NCBI GenBank assembly: GCA_014867205.1
Contig: WGUO01000015.1
Span: 19,152 to 83,151 of the forward strand
Source: Muribaculaceae bacterium
GTDB lineage: Bacteria > Bacteroidota > Bacteroidia > Bacteroidales > Muribaculaceae
Direction: 5' to 3'
DNA: 64,000 nt
The translations under genes and the position numbers were made by a program. Under the pieces are notes generated by a model. That model was not told the DNA's origin, made no database searches, and saw only the letters and a list, made by a program, of their open reading frames with translations. This document shows positions 1 to 7,152 of this stretch, one piece after another. How positions within the stretch are numbered: position 1 is the first letter of the stretch; every line of letters begins with the position of its first letter.

Positions 1-965
1 GCGAACGCTATTATGGTCACCATGGCCAGCCTCTGCGGCATACCCAAAGCCAGCAGCTTGTGGTGGATATGCGTCTTGTCGGGCAGGAACGGGTTGCGGT
101 GCGCGCGGAGACGGTGCAGGTAGACGCGCACCACGTCGAGGCAGGGAATCAGCAGCGGAGCGAACGCTATCACGAGCTGGTTGCAGCCGTCGGGCATCTC
201 GCCGATGCGGCATATGCGCAGGCTCATCACGCTCAGGAAGAGTCCGATCGTGAGAGACCCGGTGTCGCCCATGAAGATCTTCTTGTGCTTCTGCGGATTG
301 CCGAACATGTTGTATATGAAGAACGGTATCAGCGTGCCGAGAGTCGCCACCGACAGCGCGGAGAAGACGTAGAGGCCGGCCTTGAAGAAGACGTAGGTAT
401 AGAATGCGCATGCGATCGCGCTCAGGCCCGACGCAAGTCCGTCGATGCCGTCGATCAGGTTGATGGCATTGATGATGTAGACCATCAGCAGCACGGTGAC
501 AAGCACCGCCGCAACCATGGGGAGGTGGTGAAGCCAGAACAGGCCGTGGAGGTCGCCCAGATAGAGGCCGCCCAGTATCACGAAGAGGACCGACAGGGTC
601 TGCATCACGAACTTCGCCTTGTACCGGACCCCCACAAGGTCATCGGCCATGCCGGTGAGGTAGAGAAGGATCGCGCCGCTCGACACGAAGCATAGCGACT
701 GGAGGTTGCGGATCAGAAGCGCGGTCATCTCCGGACCGCCATATTTCTGCCCGAAGCCGTAGAGCAGGAACAGGCCCAGCAGTATCGAGGGGAAGAAGGC
801 TATGCCTCCGAGGCGTGGAACCTCGGTCTTGTGGATCTTGCGCGGGTCAGGCTCGTCGAGCAGCTTCTTGCGGAACGCGATGAGCAGGATCTGCGGAATG
901 ATGATACCGGTGAGCAGCGATACGCAGGCGAGTACCGCAAGGTCGATGAGTAGCCAGGTCGTCAT
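1..965 (-). CDS. WecA/MraY-like undecaprenyl-phosphate glycosyl-1-phosphate transferase (partial)
   Basis: The start is the ATG at 963-965 (MTTWLLIDLAVLA) and the gene runs off the window at base 1, so the C-terminus is missing. About 320 residues remain and are strongly hydrophobic, with many membrane segments. Family motifs occur in order: RKIHKTEVPRLGG near residue 45, MADDLVG near 95, NLIDGIDGLASG near 155, FMGDTGSL near 205, and the terminal PDKTHIHHKL. The HIHH signature is typical of WecA/Rfe-type enzymes, which move a sugar-1-phosphate onto undecaprenyl phosphate at the inner membrane to start polysaccharide synthesis. The sugar cannot be read from sequence. MraY is less likely because of the HIHH motif. 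A possible minus-strand -7 box (TAAATTTG) lies at 1258-1265, implying a leader of nearly 300 nt. Confidence 0.9.
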   Translation of the reverse strand, partial: MTTWLLIDLAVLACVSLLTGIIIPQILLIAFRKKLLDEPDPRKIHKTEVPRLGGIAFFPSILLGLFLLYGFGQKYGGPEMTALLIRNLQSLCFVSSGAILLYLTGMADDLVGVRYKAKFVMQTLSVLFVILGGLYLGDLHGLFWLHHLPMVAAVLVTVLLMVYIINAINLIDGIDGLASGLSAIACAFYTYVFFKAGLYVFSALSVATLGTLIPFFIYNMFGNPQKHKKIFMGDTGSLTIGLFLSVMSLRICRIGEMPDGCNQLVIAFAPLLIPCLDVVRVYLHRLRAHRNPFLPDKTHIHHKLLALGMPQRLAMVTIIAF

Positions 966-1490
966 AGGCGTGAGAGGGGTTGAGGCCGTTATGTCTGTAG
1001 GGGTGCATAATTGCCGCGCCTATTGGCGCAGGTATATGCGGCCTATTCCTGCTTGACTTTGCTTGGTGCTGAAAATCAGGCAGTTACAGACAATTGGCGA
1101 TGAGGTTTGTGTCAGTAACAAGTGAATTGTTTAAATGAATTGCTGTTTAGCCGGGGGCGTCCCGGAAATTAGTAATTCTATCGGAAGAGTGGGCGCGACC
1201 GACGCGGGCAATGCGGCATCACGCGGGGTCGGCAGACACTATTCCCTTTTTAAAACGCAAATTTAATCAAAAATTTCTTATATCAGACCATTTTTCCGCA
1301 TAAATCTACCCGTGGCCCCGGGATTTTCGATTGCCCCCGATTTATCAGGAGATGCCCGACAATACCGATTAAACCCGCTCCATACCTATTCTCAGGCAGA
1401 TGTCGAGTTAACATTTATTCATCAAATTGCTGCGGCTTTTCCTACTCTACGCAGTTTTTTTAGAAAAAATTGGCAAAATGCAATCGTGAT
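966..1490. other. Gene-free gap between divergent wecA-like and araC genes
   Basis: No credible coding region is visible. The gap holds a possible minus-strand -7 box for the wecA-like gene (TAAATTTG on the minus strand, 1258-1265), a small CCGGG/CCCGG hairpin near 1153-1166 that would lie in its leader, and AT-rich sequence from 1240 on. A plus-strand open frame at 1312-1605 has no recognisable protein character and is left out. Confidence 0.5.
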
Positions 1491-1521
1491 TTTGCACTTA
1501 AGTATAATTTTTGTATATTTG
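1491..1521 (+). promoter_or_regulatory. Bacteroidetes promoter of the AraC gene
   Basis: The -33 element TTTG (1491-1494) and the -7 element TATATTTG (1514-1521) are separated by 19 bp, matching the Bacteroidetes sigma-ABfr consensus. Transcription should start near 1527, about 75 nt before the ATG at 1602. Confidence 0.75.
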
Positions 1522-1527
1522 TCCGCA

Positions 1528-1577
1528 AATCTAATACCATTATTGTATTTGAGCAATCTGATACCATTATCGTATTT
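1528..1577 (+). promoter_or_regulatory. Direct repeat (2 x 23 bp) in the araC leader, putative operator
   Basis: Two copies of a 23 bp sequence, at 1528-1550 and 1555-1577, match at 21 of 23 positions with a period of 27 bp. The shared core is ATACCATTAT followed by GTATTT. They lie just downstream of the predicted start site. Tandem direct sites are the usual binding architecture of AraC-family proteins, so autoregulation is a reasonable inference. Confidence 0.55.
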
Positions 1578-1601
1578 TCTCACAAATCATCATATTTTCA
1601 A

Positions 1602-2513
1602 ATGAGTAAAACAGACCTGATTGACCTCAACCGAGTCGGTGAGATCCCGACGGAGGTCACCCCTCTCTCCGAATGTGATTTCCTTTATGTCGTTGACCGC
1701 ACAAAAGATAGCTTTACCTTTCCGGTGCACCGTCATGCTGAGTTTGAGATAAACTTCATCGAGAACTGTGCCGGAGCGCGCCGCATCGTCGGTGACTCCG
1801 TCGAGACCGTCGGCCAGTTCGACCTCGTCATCGTCGGCCATGGCGTGGAGCACGGCTGGGAGCAGCATGACTGCAAGGGGGGCAATATCCGTGAGATAAC
1901 CATACAGTTCCCCGTCGACATCTTCGGCAACGAGATGTTGCGCCGCACGCAGATGCAGTCGGTCAAGACGCTGCTCGAGAACGCCGCCAAGGGCGTGGCT
2001 TATCCCATGTCGAGCATCATTAAGATATTCCACCATATCGAGGCCCTCCTGAACGCGCAGTCGAGCTTCTACCAGATGATGAAGCTTATCGAGATCCTGC
2101 ATCTTCTGGCCATCGACCCGGCGGGACGCCTGCTGTCGAGCAGCAAGGAGGCCGGTGTGGGCAACCAGTCGGCCGGCAGCCACCGCCTCAAGAAGGCCCA
2201 GGAGTATATCGCCGCCAACTACAAGGGCGAGGTACGCCTGAATGATCTCGCGAAGCTTGTCGGAATGTCGCCCTCGTCGTTCCGCCGCTTCTTCAAGCTC
2301 CGCACGGGCCGCTCGATATCGGACTACATCATCGGCATACGCCTCGACGTCGCCTCGCGCGAGCTCGTGACGACCCACACGCCGATAGCCGAGATCTGCT
2401 ACAGTTCCGGCTTCAATAATGTCTCCAATTTCAACCGCATCTTCAAGAAGAACAAGGGCTACACGCCCAAGGAGTTCCGCGAGATCTACAAGCGCAATAA
2501 GATACTGGTTTAG
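1602..2513 (+). CDS. AraC-family transcriptional regulator
   Basis: A 303-residue DNA-binding regulator. The start MSKTDLIDLN at 1602 is preferred to an in-frame ATG at 1470, because the promoter sits at 1491-1521 and the extra residues look non-coding. The N-terminal part (about residues 25-120, with VHRHAEFEIN) resembles the AraC cupin-like sensing domain. The C-terminal 100 residues hold the paired helix-turn-helix, with LNDLAKLVGMSPSSFRRFF in the first half and IAEICYSSGFNNVSNFNRIF in the second. The inducer and regulon are unknown. No metabolic operon is attached, and the direct repeats in its leader suggest control of its own gene. Confidence 0.92.
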   Translation: MSKTDLIDLNRVGEIPTEVTPLSECDFLYVVDRTKDSFTFPVHRHAEFEINFIENCAGARRIVGDSVETVGQFDLVIVGHGVEHGWEQHDCKGGNIREITIQFPVDIFGNEMLRRTQMQSVKTLLENAAKGVAYPMSSIIKIFHHIEALLNAQSSFYQMMKLIEILHLLAIDPAGRLLSSSKEAGVGNQSAGSHRLKKAQEYIAANYKGEVRLNDLAKLVGMSPSSFRRFFKLRTGRSISDYIIGIRLDVASRELVTTHTPIAEICYSSGFNNVSNFNRIFKKNKGYTPKEFREIYKRNKILV

Positions 2514-2630
2514 AGGTGTTAGGTGTTAGGCTGTAAGATGTTAGGTTTTAGGTGTTAGGTGTTAGGAAGTTTTAAGTCAGAGTGATGAGGTTTATTACTT
2601 CGTAACCCGTAATTCTGACCTATTACTTAT
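2514..2630. repeat. Degenerate TGTTAGG tandem repeats
   Basis: The first 60 bases after the araC stop are an irregular array built on GTGTTAG and TTTTAGG. Similar arrays appear at 5268-5288, 5370-5400, 44805-44840 and 47755-47960. No gene is present here. Confidence 0.6.
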
Positions 2631-2677
2631 CACTGTCCCATGTCGCGTGTTGCGACTGCAGGGAGCAATCCGCAGTC
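2631..2677 (+). repeat. Dispersed inverted-pair repeat, copy A
   Basis: This 47 bp element begins CACTGTCCC and ends GCAGTC. It matches the reverse complement of 5306-5352 at 45 of 47 bases. It contains the short stem GACTGC/GCAGTC. Together with copy B it brackets pckA and ferritin. Confidence 0.75.
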
Positions 2678-2704
2678 CATCCCCCTAAACTCTAACACCT
2701 AATC

Positions 2705-2771
2705 CGCCTCGCATCGCAATAAAAAAGGCCTCCGCGATAAGCGGAAGCCTTTTTTATTGCGATGCGAGGCG
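2705..2771. terminator. Bidirectional terminator with about 30 bp stem downstream of pckA
   Basis: A nearly perfect inverted repeat: the arms run from CGCCTCGCATCGC to TCCGC and back, with one mismatch and a GATAA loop. The stem contains A6 and T6 tracts, so either strand can form a GC hairpin followed by U residues. It begins 7 bp after the pckA stop codon. Confidence 0.9.
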
Positions 2772-2777
2772 AGAGGA

Positions 2778-4382
2778 TTAGAGCTGCGGGCCTGCGGCCG
2801 CAAGCTTCTTGCCGAGCTCGTTGGTCTCGAACTTCTTGAAGTTCTTGATGAACATCTCTGCGAGCTCCTTGGCCTTCTTCTCCCACTCTGCGGGATCAGC
2901 GTATGTGTCGCGCGGGTCGAGGATCTTCGGGTCTACGCCCGGAAGCTCGGTGGGGATGGTGAAGTTGAAGATCGGCAGAACCTTGGTCGGAGCCTTGTCG
3001 ATAGCGCCGTCAAGAATGGCGTCGATGATGCCGCGTGTGTCGCGGATCGAGATGCGCTTGCCTGTGCCGTTCCAGCCGGTGTTAACCAGGTATGCGTTGG
3101 CGCCCGATACCTTCATCTTCTTCACGAGTTCCTCAGCATACTTTGTGGGGTGGAGCGAGAGGAACGCCTGGCCGAAGCAAGCCGAGAATGTCGGGGTCGG
3201 CTCGGTGATGCCGCGCTCTGTACCGGCGAGCTTTGCGGTGAAGCCCGACAGGAAATAGTACTGTGCCTGCTCGTGGTTCAGGATCGAGACGGGGGGAAGC
3301 ACGCCGAATGCGTCAGCCGACAGATAGATCACCTGCTTAGCGGCCGGGCCCTTCGATACGGGCTTAACGATGTTCTTGATGTGATAGATGGGGTAGGAGA
3401 CGCGGGTGTTCTCTGTCACGCTCTTGTCGGCGAAGTCGCAGACGCCGTCGGCCTTCACGGTGACGTTTTCGAGAAGTGCGTCGCGGGTGATGGCGTTGTA
3501 GATGTCAGGCTCGCTCTGCGGGTCGAGGTTGATGACCTTGGCGTAGCAGCCGCCCTCGTAGTTGAACACGCCTTCGTCGTCCCAACCGTGCTCGTCGTCG
3601 CCGATAAGCTTGCGCTTCGGGTCGGTCGAGAGGGTTGTCTTGCCTGTGCCCGACAGACCGAAGAAGATCGCTGTCGAGGTCTCCTCCATGTTCGTGTTGG
3701 CCGAGCAGTGCATCGACGCGATGCCGCGCAGGGGGTTGAAGTAGTTCATCATCGAGAACATGCCCTTCTTCATCTCGCCGCCGTACCAGGTGTTGATGAT
3801 AACCTGCTCGCGCTCCTTGATGTTGAACGCAACGACTGTCTCCGAGTGGAGGCCGAGTTCCTTGTAGTTCTCGCACTTTGCCTTCGATGCGTTGAATACA
3901 ACGAAGTCGGGCTTGAACTCCTTGAGCTCCTCCTCGGTCGGACGGATGAACATGTTGGTCACGAAGTGTGCCTGCCATGCCACCTCCATGATGAAGCGGA
4001 CGCACATGCGGGTGTTCTTGTTGGCGCCGCAGAACACGTCGACTACATAGAGTGTCTTGTCGCTGAGCTCATTGACAGCCTTCTCGCGAAGCTCGTCCCA
4101 GACCTTGGTGGTGATGGGCTTGTTGTCGTTCTTATATTCGTCGGTTGTCCACCATACGGTGTCCTCTGTCACCTCGTCCTTGACGAGATATTTGTCCTTG
4201 GGCGAACGGCCTGTGTAGACGCCTGTGAACACGTCTACCGCGCCGAGGTCGGTCAGGATACCTTTCTCGTAGCCCTCGAGGCTCGGATCGAGCTCTGCCT
4301 TGTAGAGTTCGTCGTAAGAGGGATTGTGGATGATCTTCTTAACATCCTTGATGCCGTACTGCGACAGATCTAAACTTGCCAT
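2778..4382 (-). CDS. pckA: Phosphoenolpyruvate carboxykinase (ATP)
   Basis: A 534-residue cytoplasmic enzyme interconverting oxaloacetate plus ATP with PEP, CO2 and ADP. In gut Bacteroidales it typically runs in the CO2-fixing direction, feeding the fumarate-reducing branch; sdhCAB is in this same window. Diagnostic motifs are [14 protein letters not shown] (residues 52-65), [11 protein letters not shown] near 197, the kinase-1 loop [12 protein letters not shown] (241-252) and LIGDDEHGW (259-267). The length fits the ATP-dependent family. It is monocistronic, with its own terminator and a long structured leader (4431-4551). Confidence 0.98.
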   Translation of the reverse strand: MASLDLSQYGIKDVKKIIHNPSYDELYKAELDPSLEGYEKGILTDLGAVDVFTGVYTGRSPKDKYLVKDEVTEDTVWWTTDEYKNDNKPITTKVWDELREKAVNELSDKTLYVVDVFCGANKNTRMCVRFIMEVAWQAHFVTNMFIRPTEEELKEFKPDFVVFNASKAKCENYKELGLHSETVVAFNIKEREQVIINTWYGGEMKKGMFSMMNYFNPLRGIASMHCSANTNMEETSTAIFFGLSGTGKTTLSTDPKRKLIGDDEHGWDDEGVFNYEGGCYAKVINLDPQSEPDIYNAITRDALLENVTVKADGVCDFADKSVTENTRVSYPIYHIKNIVKPVSKGPAAKQVIYLSADAFGVLPPVSILNHEQAQYYFLSGFTAKLAGTERGITEPTPTFSACFGQAFLSLHPTKYAEELVKKMKVSGANAYLVNTGWNGTGKRISIRDTRGIIDAILDGAIDKAPTKVLPIFNFTIPTELPGVDPKILDPRDTYADPAEWEKKAKELAEMFIKNFKKFETNELGKKLAAAGPQL

Positions 4383-4430
4383 AATTTAACTGTTAAATAA
4401 TTGGGTTTATATTATTTGATTATATACCGG

Positions 4431-4551
4431 AAAAACGCTCCTCTGAGGAGCCTGCCTTAGATTTTACCTTGTAGACTCACCCCTCGCACGGCCTCTGCGG
4501 CCCCTCAGCGGGGATTAATCATGCAAAATTACAAAATTTTATTTAAAACAA
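4431..4551 (-). promoter_or_regulatory. pckA promoter and structured leader with internal terminator-like hairpin
   Basis: On the minus strand a TAATTTTG -7 box (4524-4531) follows a TTG (4549-4551) at a rather short 17 bp spacing. The transcript would then contain two small hairpins that share two bases (4501-4513, CCCC/GGGG; 4490-4502, GGCC/GGCC). Next comes GCTCC/GGAGC at 4437-4451, followed directly by five U residues (4431-4435). That last element has the shape of an intrinsic terminator about 50 nt before the start codon, which suggests attenuation or a short leader RNA. Confidence 0.45.
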
Positions 4552-4592
4552 GGCTCTTTATAAAGAAAAATTTCTTTAATTGGAGCCTTGTT
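4547..4592 (-). terminator. Hairpin downstream of ferritin
   Basis: Perfect 10 bp arms AACAAGGCTC and GAGCCTTGTT enclose a 26-base AT-rich loop that can pair further. On the minus strand the hairpin is followed by a T-rich run, so it probably ends the ferritin transcript. Its distal arm overlaps the proposed pckA -33 element. Confidence 0.55.
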
Positions 4593-4664
4593 AACTTATT
4601 TTAGGTATTTTACGGGCGCCTGAACGCCCGGTGCCCCGGGCGCCCGGTGCGCTGCGCGCCGGGT

Positions 4665-4712
4665 GTTGAGTGCCGGCGCGCCGTTGGTTGTTGAGTGCCG
4701 GCGCGCCGTTGG
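4665..4712. repeat. 23 bp perfect tandem repeat, GC-rich
   Basis: Two identical copies of a 23 bp unit (GTTGAGTGCCGGCGCGCCG plus TTGG), at 4665-4687 and 4690-4712, sit between the ferritin stop and its hairpin. The surrounding 4616-4720 is extremely GC-rich (CGCCCGG motifs) against an AT-rich flank. Function unknown. Confidence 0.7.
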
Positions 4713-4721
4713 CCGCCGGTC

Positions 4722-5234
4722 TTAGCGCAACTGGGGCGCGGTGTAGGTGCGGGCGGCCAGCTCGCGGTCGATCTGCAGGATGCCGGTGCCGTCCTCGCCT
4801 ACGAGGTCAAGGTTGTCGATGATGTCCTGAACGTTCGACTCCTCCTCTACCTGCTCGGCGATGTAGGCGTTGAGCATCTGGCGCGACGCGTAGTCCTTCT
4901 CGTTCTCGGCCAGCTCGTAGAGCGCGTGGATGCGGCGGGTGACGGTCTGCTCGTGTGCTAATGTGTCGGCGAAAGTCTCGTGGATCGATGTCCAGGTCTG
5001 CTTGACGTTCTCGATGGGCTTCAGCTCAACCACGCCGTCGCGGTCGTGTACATAGTCCATGAAGGCCTCGGCATGCGCCATCTCCTCGCGTGACTGCACG
5101 CGGAACCAGTTGGCGAAGCCTGTACGGCCCTTCTCGCGCCAGAAGTTCGACATGGCCAGATAGAGGTATGCCGACTGTAACTCGAAGTTGATCTGATCGT
5201 TGATGGCTGATGCCAGTTTGTCATTGATTTTCAT
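4722..5234 (-). CDS. ftnA: Ferritin
   Basis: A 170-residue non-haem ferritin that would assemble into an iron-storage shell and oxidise Fe(II) at a ferroxidase centre. The expected ligands are visible: Glu18, the EExxH motif (Glu50, Glu51, His54), and later carboxylates in helices C and D (YIAEQVEEE near residue 128). The start MKINDKLASAINDQ fits the family exactly. Its minus-strand promoter (5400-5430) gives a leader of about 160 nt that contains dispersed repeat copy B. A set of TTGCC/GGCAA half-sites overlaps the promoter and may be an iron- or stress-responsive operator. Confidence 0.95.
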   Translation of the reverse strand: MKINDKLASAINDQINFELQSAYLYLAMSNFWREKGRTGFANWFRVQSREEMAHAEAFMDYVHDRDGVVELKPIENVKQTWTSIHETFADTLAHEQTVTRRIHALYELAENEKDYASRQMLNAYIAEQVEEESNVQDIIDNLDLVGEDGTGILQIDRELAARTYTAPQLR

Positions 5235-5305
5235 ATGGGTTATATTTAAAGGTTTAAAGGCGATAGGTGTTAGGTGTTAGGTGTCAGAGGGGGTAAGGGA
5301 GTATA

Positions 5306-5352
5306 GACTGCGGATTGCTCCCTGCAGTCGCAACACTCGACGTGGGACAGTG
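5306..5352 (-). repeat. Dispersed inverted-pair repeat, copy B
   Basis: Reverse-complement partner of copy A (45/47 identical). It lies inside the predicted ferritin 5' leader and is flanked by TGTTAGG-type degenerate repeats on both sides. Confidence 0.75.
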
Positions 5353-5399
5353 AGTGGCCTTCACCTTAAGCCTAAAATCTAACACCTAAAATCTAACAA

Positions 5400-5440
5400 C
5401 AAATTTACAAACTTTTTGCCGTTTGGCAAAAATATTTGCC
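5400..5440 (-). promoter_or_regulatory. Ferritin promoter with overlapping inverted-repeat operator
   Basis: The minus-strand -7 box TAAATTTG (5400-5407) and a TTTG (5427-5430) are separated by 19 bp. Over the -33 region lie three half-sites: TTTTTGCC (5413-5420), GGCAAAAA (5425-5432) and TTTGCC (5435-5440). Together they form two overlapping perfect inverted repeats, a typical repressor-site geometry. The factor is unknown. A plus-strand box for the divergent SDR gene (TACTTTTG) lies at 5472-5479. Confidence 0.6.
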
Positions 5441-5498
5441 ACCTATATTTCCCCGTTTCTAAAATAGTAATTACTTTTGCATTCAAATGTTCTGAATT

Positions 5499-6308
5499 TT
5501 GGGAATTATTAGGAAATATAAAGGAAATTACAGCATAGCGGACCCGGACTCTATGGTAGGCGCCTATCTGGCCAAATATCTTGAGTCTCAGCCTTCTTTC
5601 ACTCATCATGTCCTCTTCGTCTGCGGCAGGGAGCCGTTTGATCCGGCCGCCGGCCCAGTGGCGGCAGAGGCAGTGGTCCTGCTCAGCTCGCATCTTGTCT
5701 ACAGTTCTGACGCGGGCGAGGGTGTCGACGAGTCGCGCCCCACGTTCGCCTGGAGCGACGAGGGCCGCGCCATGGCACGCGCCGAGATGGCGGCAGAGAA
5801 GTGGGCCGCCGCCAAGGGTATCCCCCTCGCCATAGTCCGCCCCGCGCTGACATTCGGCCGCGGCGTAGACGGCGACATGCTGCGGCTCTTCAACCGCGTG
5901 ATTCGCGGCCACTACGTGCATATCCGAGGCAACGACGCCAAGGTGTCGCTCGTCACGGCCCTCGACGTGGCCCGCGCAATGGCTGCCCTCGCCGGACGGA
6001 CGGGCATCTACAACGTCTCCGACGGGCGCGCCCACACGTGGCTCTCGCTCGTCGAGGCCATGACGGCCAACGCCGGCGCCCCCAAGCGCATGACGCATCT
6101 CCCCGAGGCATGGGCGCTCTGGATACGGCGCGTGTTCGGCTGGCTCCCGATCGTGAGGGAGACCCTCTCGGCCGAGGCTCTCGAGCCGTTGTCGCGCACG
6201 CTCGTGCTCGACAACTCGCGTGTCCGCGAGGCCACTGGAATCGACTTCCACGACACGGTGGCCGTAATCTCAAGAACAGACAATACTTACCCGTATGAAG
6301 ACGATTGA
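5499..6308 (+). CDS. SDR/NAD-epimerase-like protein with degraded catalytic motifs
   Basis: A 269-residue relative of extended short-chain dehydrogenase/epimerases. The C-terminal half is recognisable (RPALTFGRGVDGD near 114, VTALDVARAMAAL near 153, GIYNVSDG near 168). The N-terminal dinucleotide motif is poor (ADPDSMVGAYLAKYL instead of GxxGxxG). The segment aligning with catalytic YxxxK reads MARAE, so Tyr is Met92 and Lys is Glu96. The protein is probably a non-catalytic or repurposed SDR. No ATG starts the homologous region: the frame opens at TTG 5499, with an ATG at 5553 as the alternative. It overlaps the next gene by 14 bp, implying a two-gene unit. Confidence 0.7.
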   Translation: MGIIRKYKGNYSIADPDSMVGAYLAKYLESQPSFTHHVLFVCGREPFDPAAGPVAAEAVVLLSSHLVYSSDAGEGVDESRPTFAWSDEGRAMARAEMAAEKWAAAKGIPLAIVRPALTFGRGVDGDMLRLFNRVIRGHYVHIRGNDAKVSLVTALDVARAMAALAGRTGIYNVSDGRAHTWLSLVEAMTANAGAPKRMTHLPEAWALWIRRVFGWLPIVRETLSAEALEPLSRTLVLDNSRVREATGIDFHDTVAVISRTDNTYPYEDD

Positions 6309-7152
6309 CAAGATACAGAAGGGGATGGGGCAGTTGGGGGCCACCTTAGCGTCGCTGGTAAAGATACCGCTCATGTCGCGCAGGCCCTCGCCGCGCTCGC
6401 GCGAGGAGAAGGACACCATCATCGTGATGGGCAACGGGCCGTCTCTGCGCGACGCCATGACCGACCACCGCGACGTGCTGATGGCCTATCCGCGCCTTGC
6501 CGTCAACCTCTCGGCGCTCGCCCCGGAGTTCCGCGAGTTGCGCCCCGACTATTACATCCTGGCTGATATCGCCTTCTTTGTCAAGGAGAAGACTGGCAAG
6601 GTGCCCGCGTTCTGGGAGGCTCTAACTTCCGTCGACTGGCCGATGACGCTTTTCCTGCCCGCCACGGCGCGAAAGATGCCCGAGGTCAGACGCCTTCCGA
6701 CCAACATCACCGTGAAGTATTACAACCTGACGCCGGCCGAGGGCTGCCGCTGGCTCATGCATCCGGTCTATGACTTAGGACTGGCCATGCCGCGGCCCCG
6801 CAATGTGCTGATCCCCTCGATCATGTCGTCGATGCGCGAGGGGTTCCGCCGCATCGTGCTCATCGGCGCCGACCATAACTGGAGCAAGACGCTCTGGGTC
6901 ACCGACCGCAACTGTGTCGTGTCGGTGCAGCCCCATTTCTATAAGGATGACGACAAGGAACTGCGCCGCGCCGAGGAGATATTCCGCAACGTGCGCCTGC
7001 ATGAGGTCTATGAGAATTATGCGATAGCATTCCGCAGTTATTTCAACGTGAAGGCTTATGCGGAGAGGCGCGGCGTCGAGATTCTCAACGCCACGCCCGG
7101 CAGTTTCATCGACGCCTTCCAGCGCATCAGTCTCGACGATCTGCGACGCTGA
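6295..7152 (+). CDS. MptE/DUF115-like Rossmann protein
   Basis: A 285-residue protein with TIIVMGNGPSLRDAM near residues 41-55 and VLIGADHNW near 190. These glycine-rich motifs are seen in DUF115/MptE-like proteins associated with surface glycan synthesis or pterin pyrophosphokinases. No signal peptide or membrane segment is obvious. It overlaps the SDR-like gene upstream by 14 bp, so translation is probably coupled, and overlaps the convergent gene downstream by 26 bp. A role in surface polysaccharide or glycosylation is plausible but unproven. Confidence 0.6.
   Translation: MKTIDKIQKGMGQLGATLASLVKIPLMSRRPSPRSREEKDTIIVMGNGPSLRDAMTDHRDVLMAYPRLAVNLSALAPEFRELRPDYYILADIAFFVKEKTGKVPAFWEALTSVDWPMTLFLPATARKMPEVRRLPTNITVKYYNLTPAEGCRWLMHPVYDLGLAMPRPRNVLIPSIMSSMREGFRRIVLIGADHNWSKTLWVTDRNCVVSVQPHFYKDDDKELRRAEEIFRNVRLHEVYENYAIAFRSYFNVKAYAERRGVEILNATPGSFIDAFQRISLDDLRR

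Noticed and set aside
1312..1605. 97-codon open frame before araC
   Set aside because: It contains the araC promoter and the direct-repeat operator and has low-complexity hydrophobic composition.
2757..4373. Long plus-strand open frame antisense to pckA
   Set aside because: It mirrors the pckA codons, is rich in Val, Leu, Arg and Cys without domains, and arises because GC-rich third positions leave few stops on the opposite strand.
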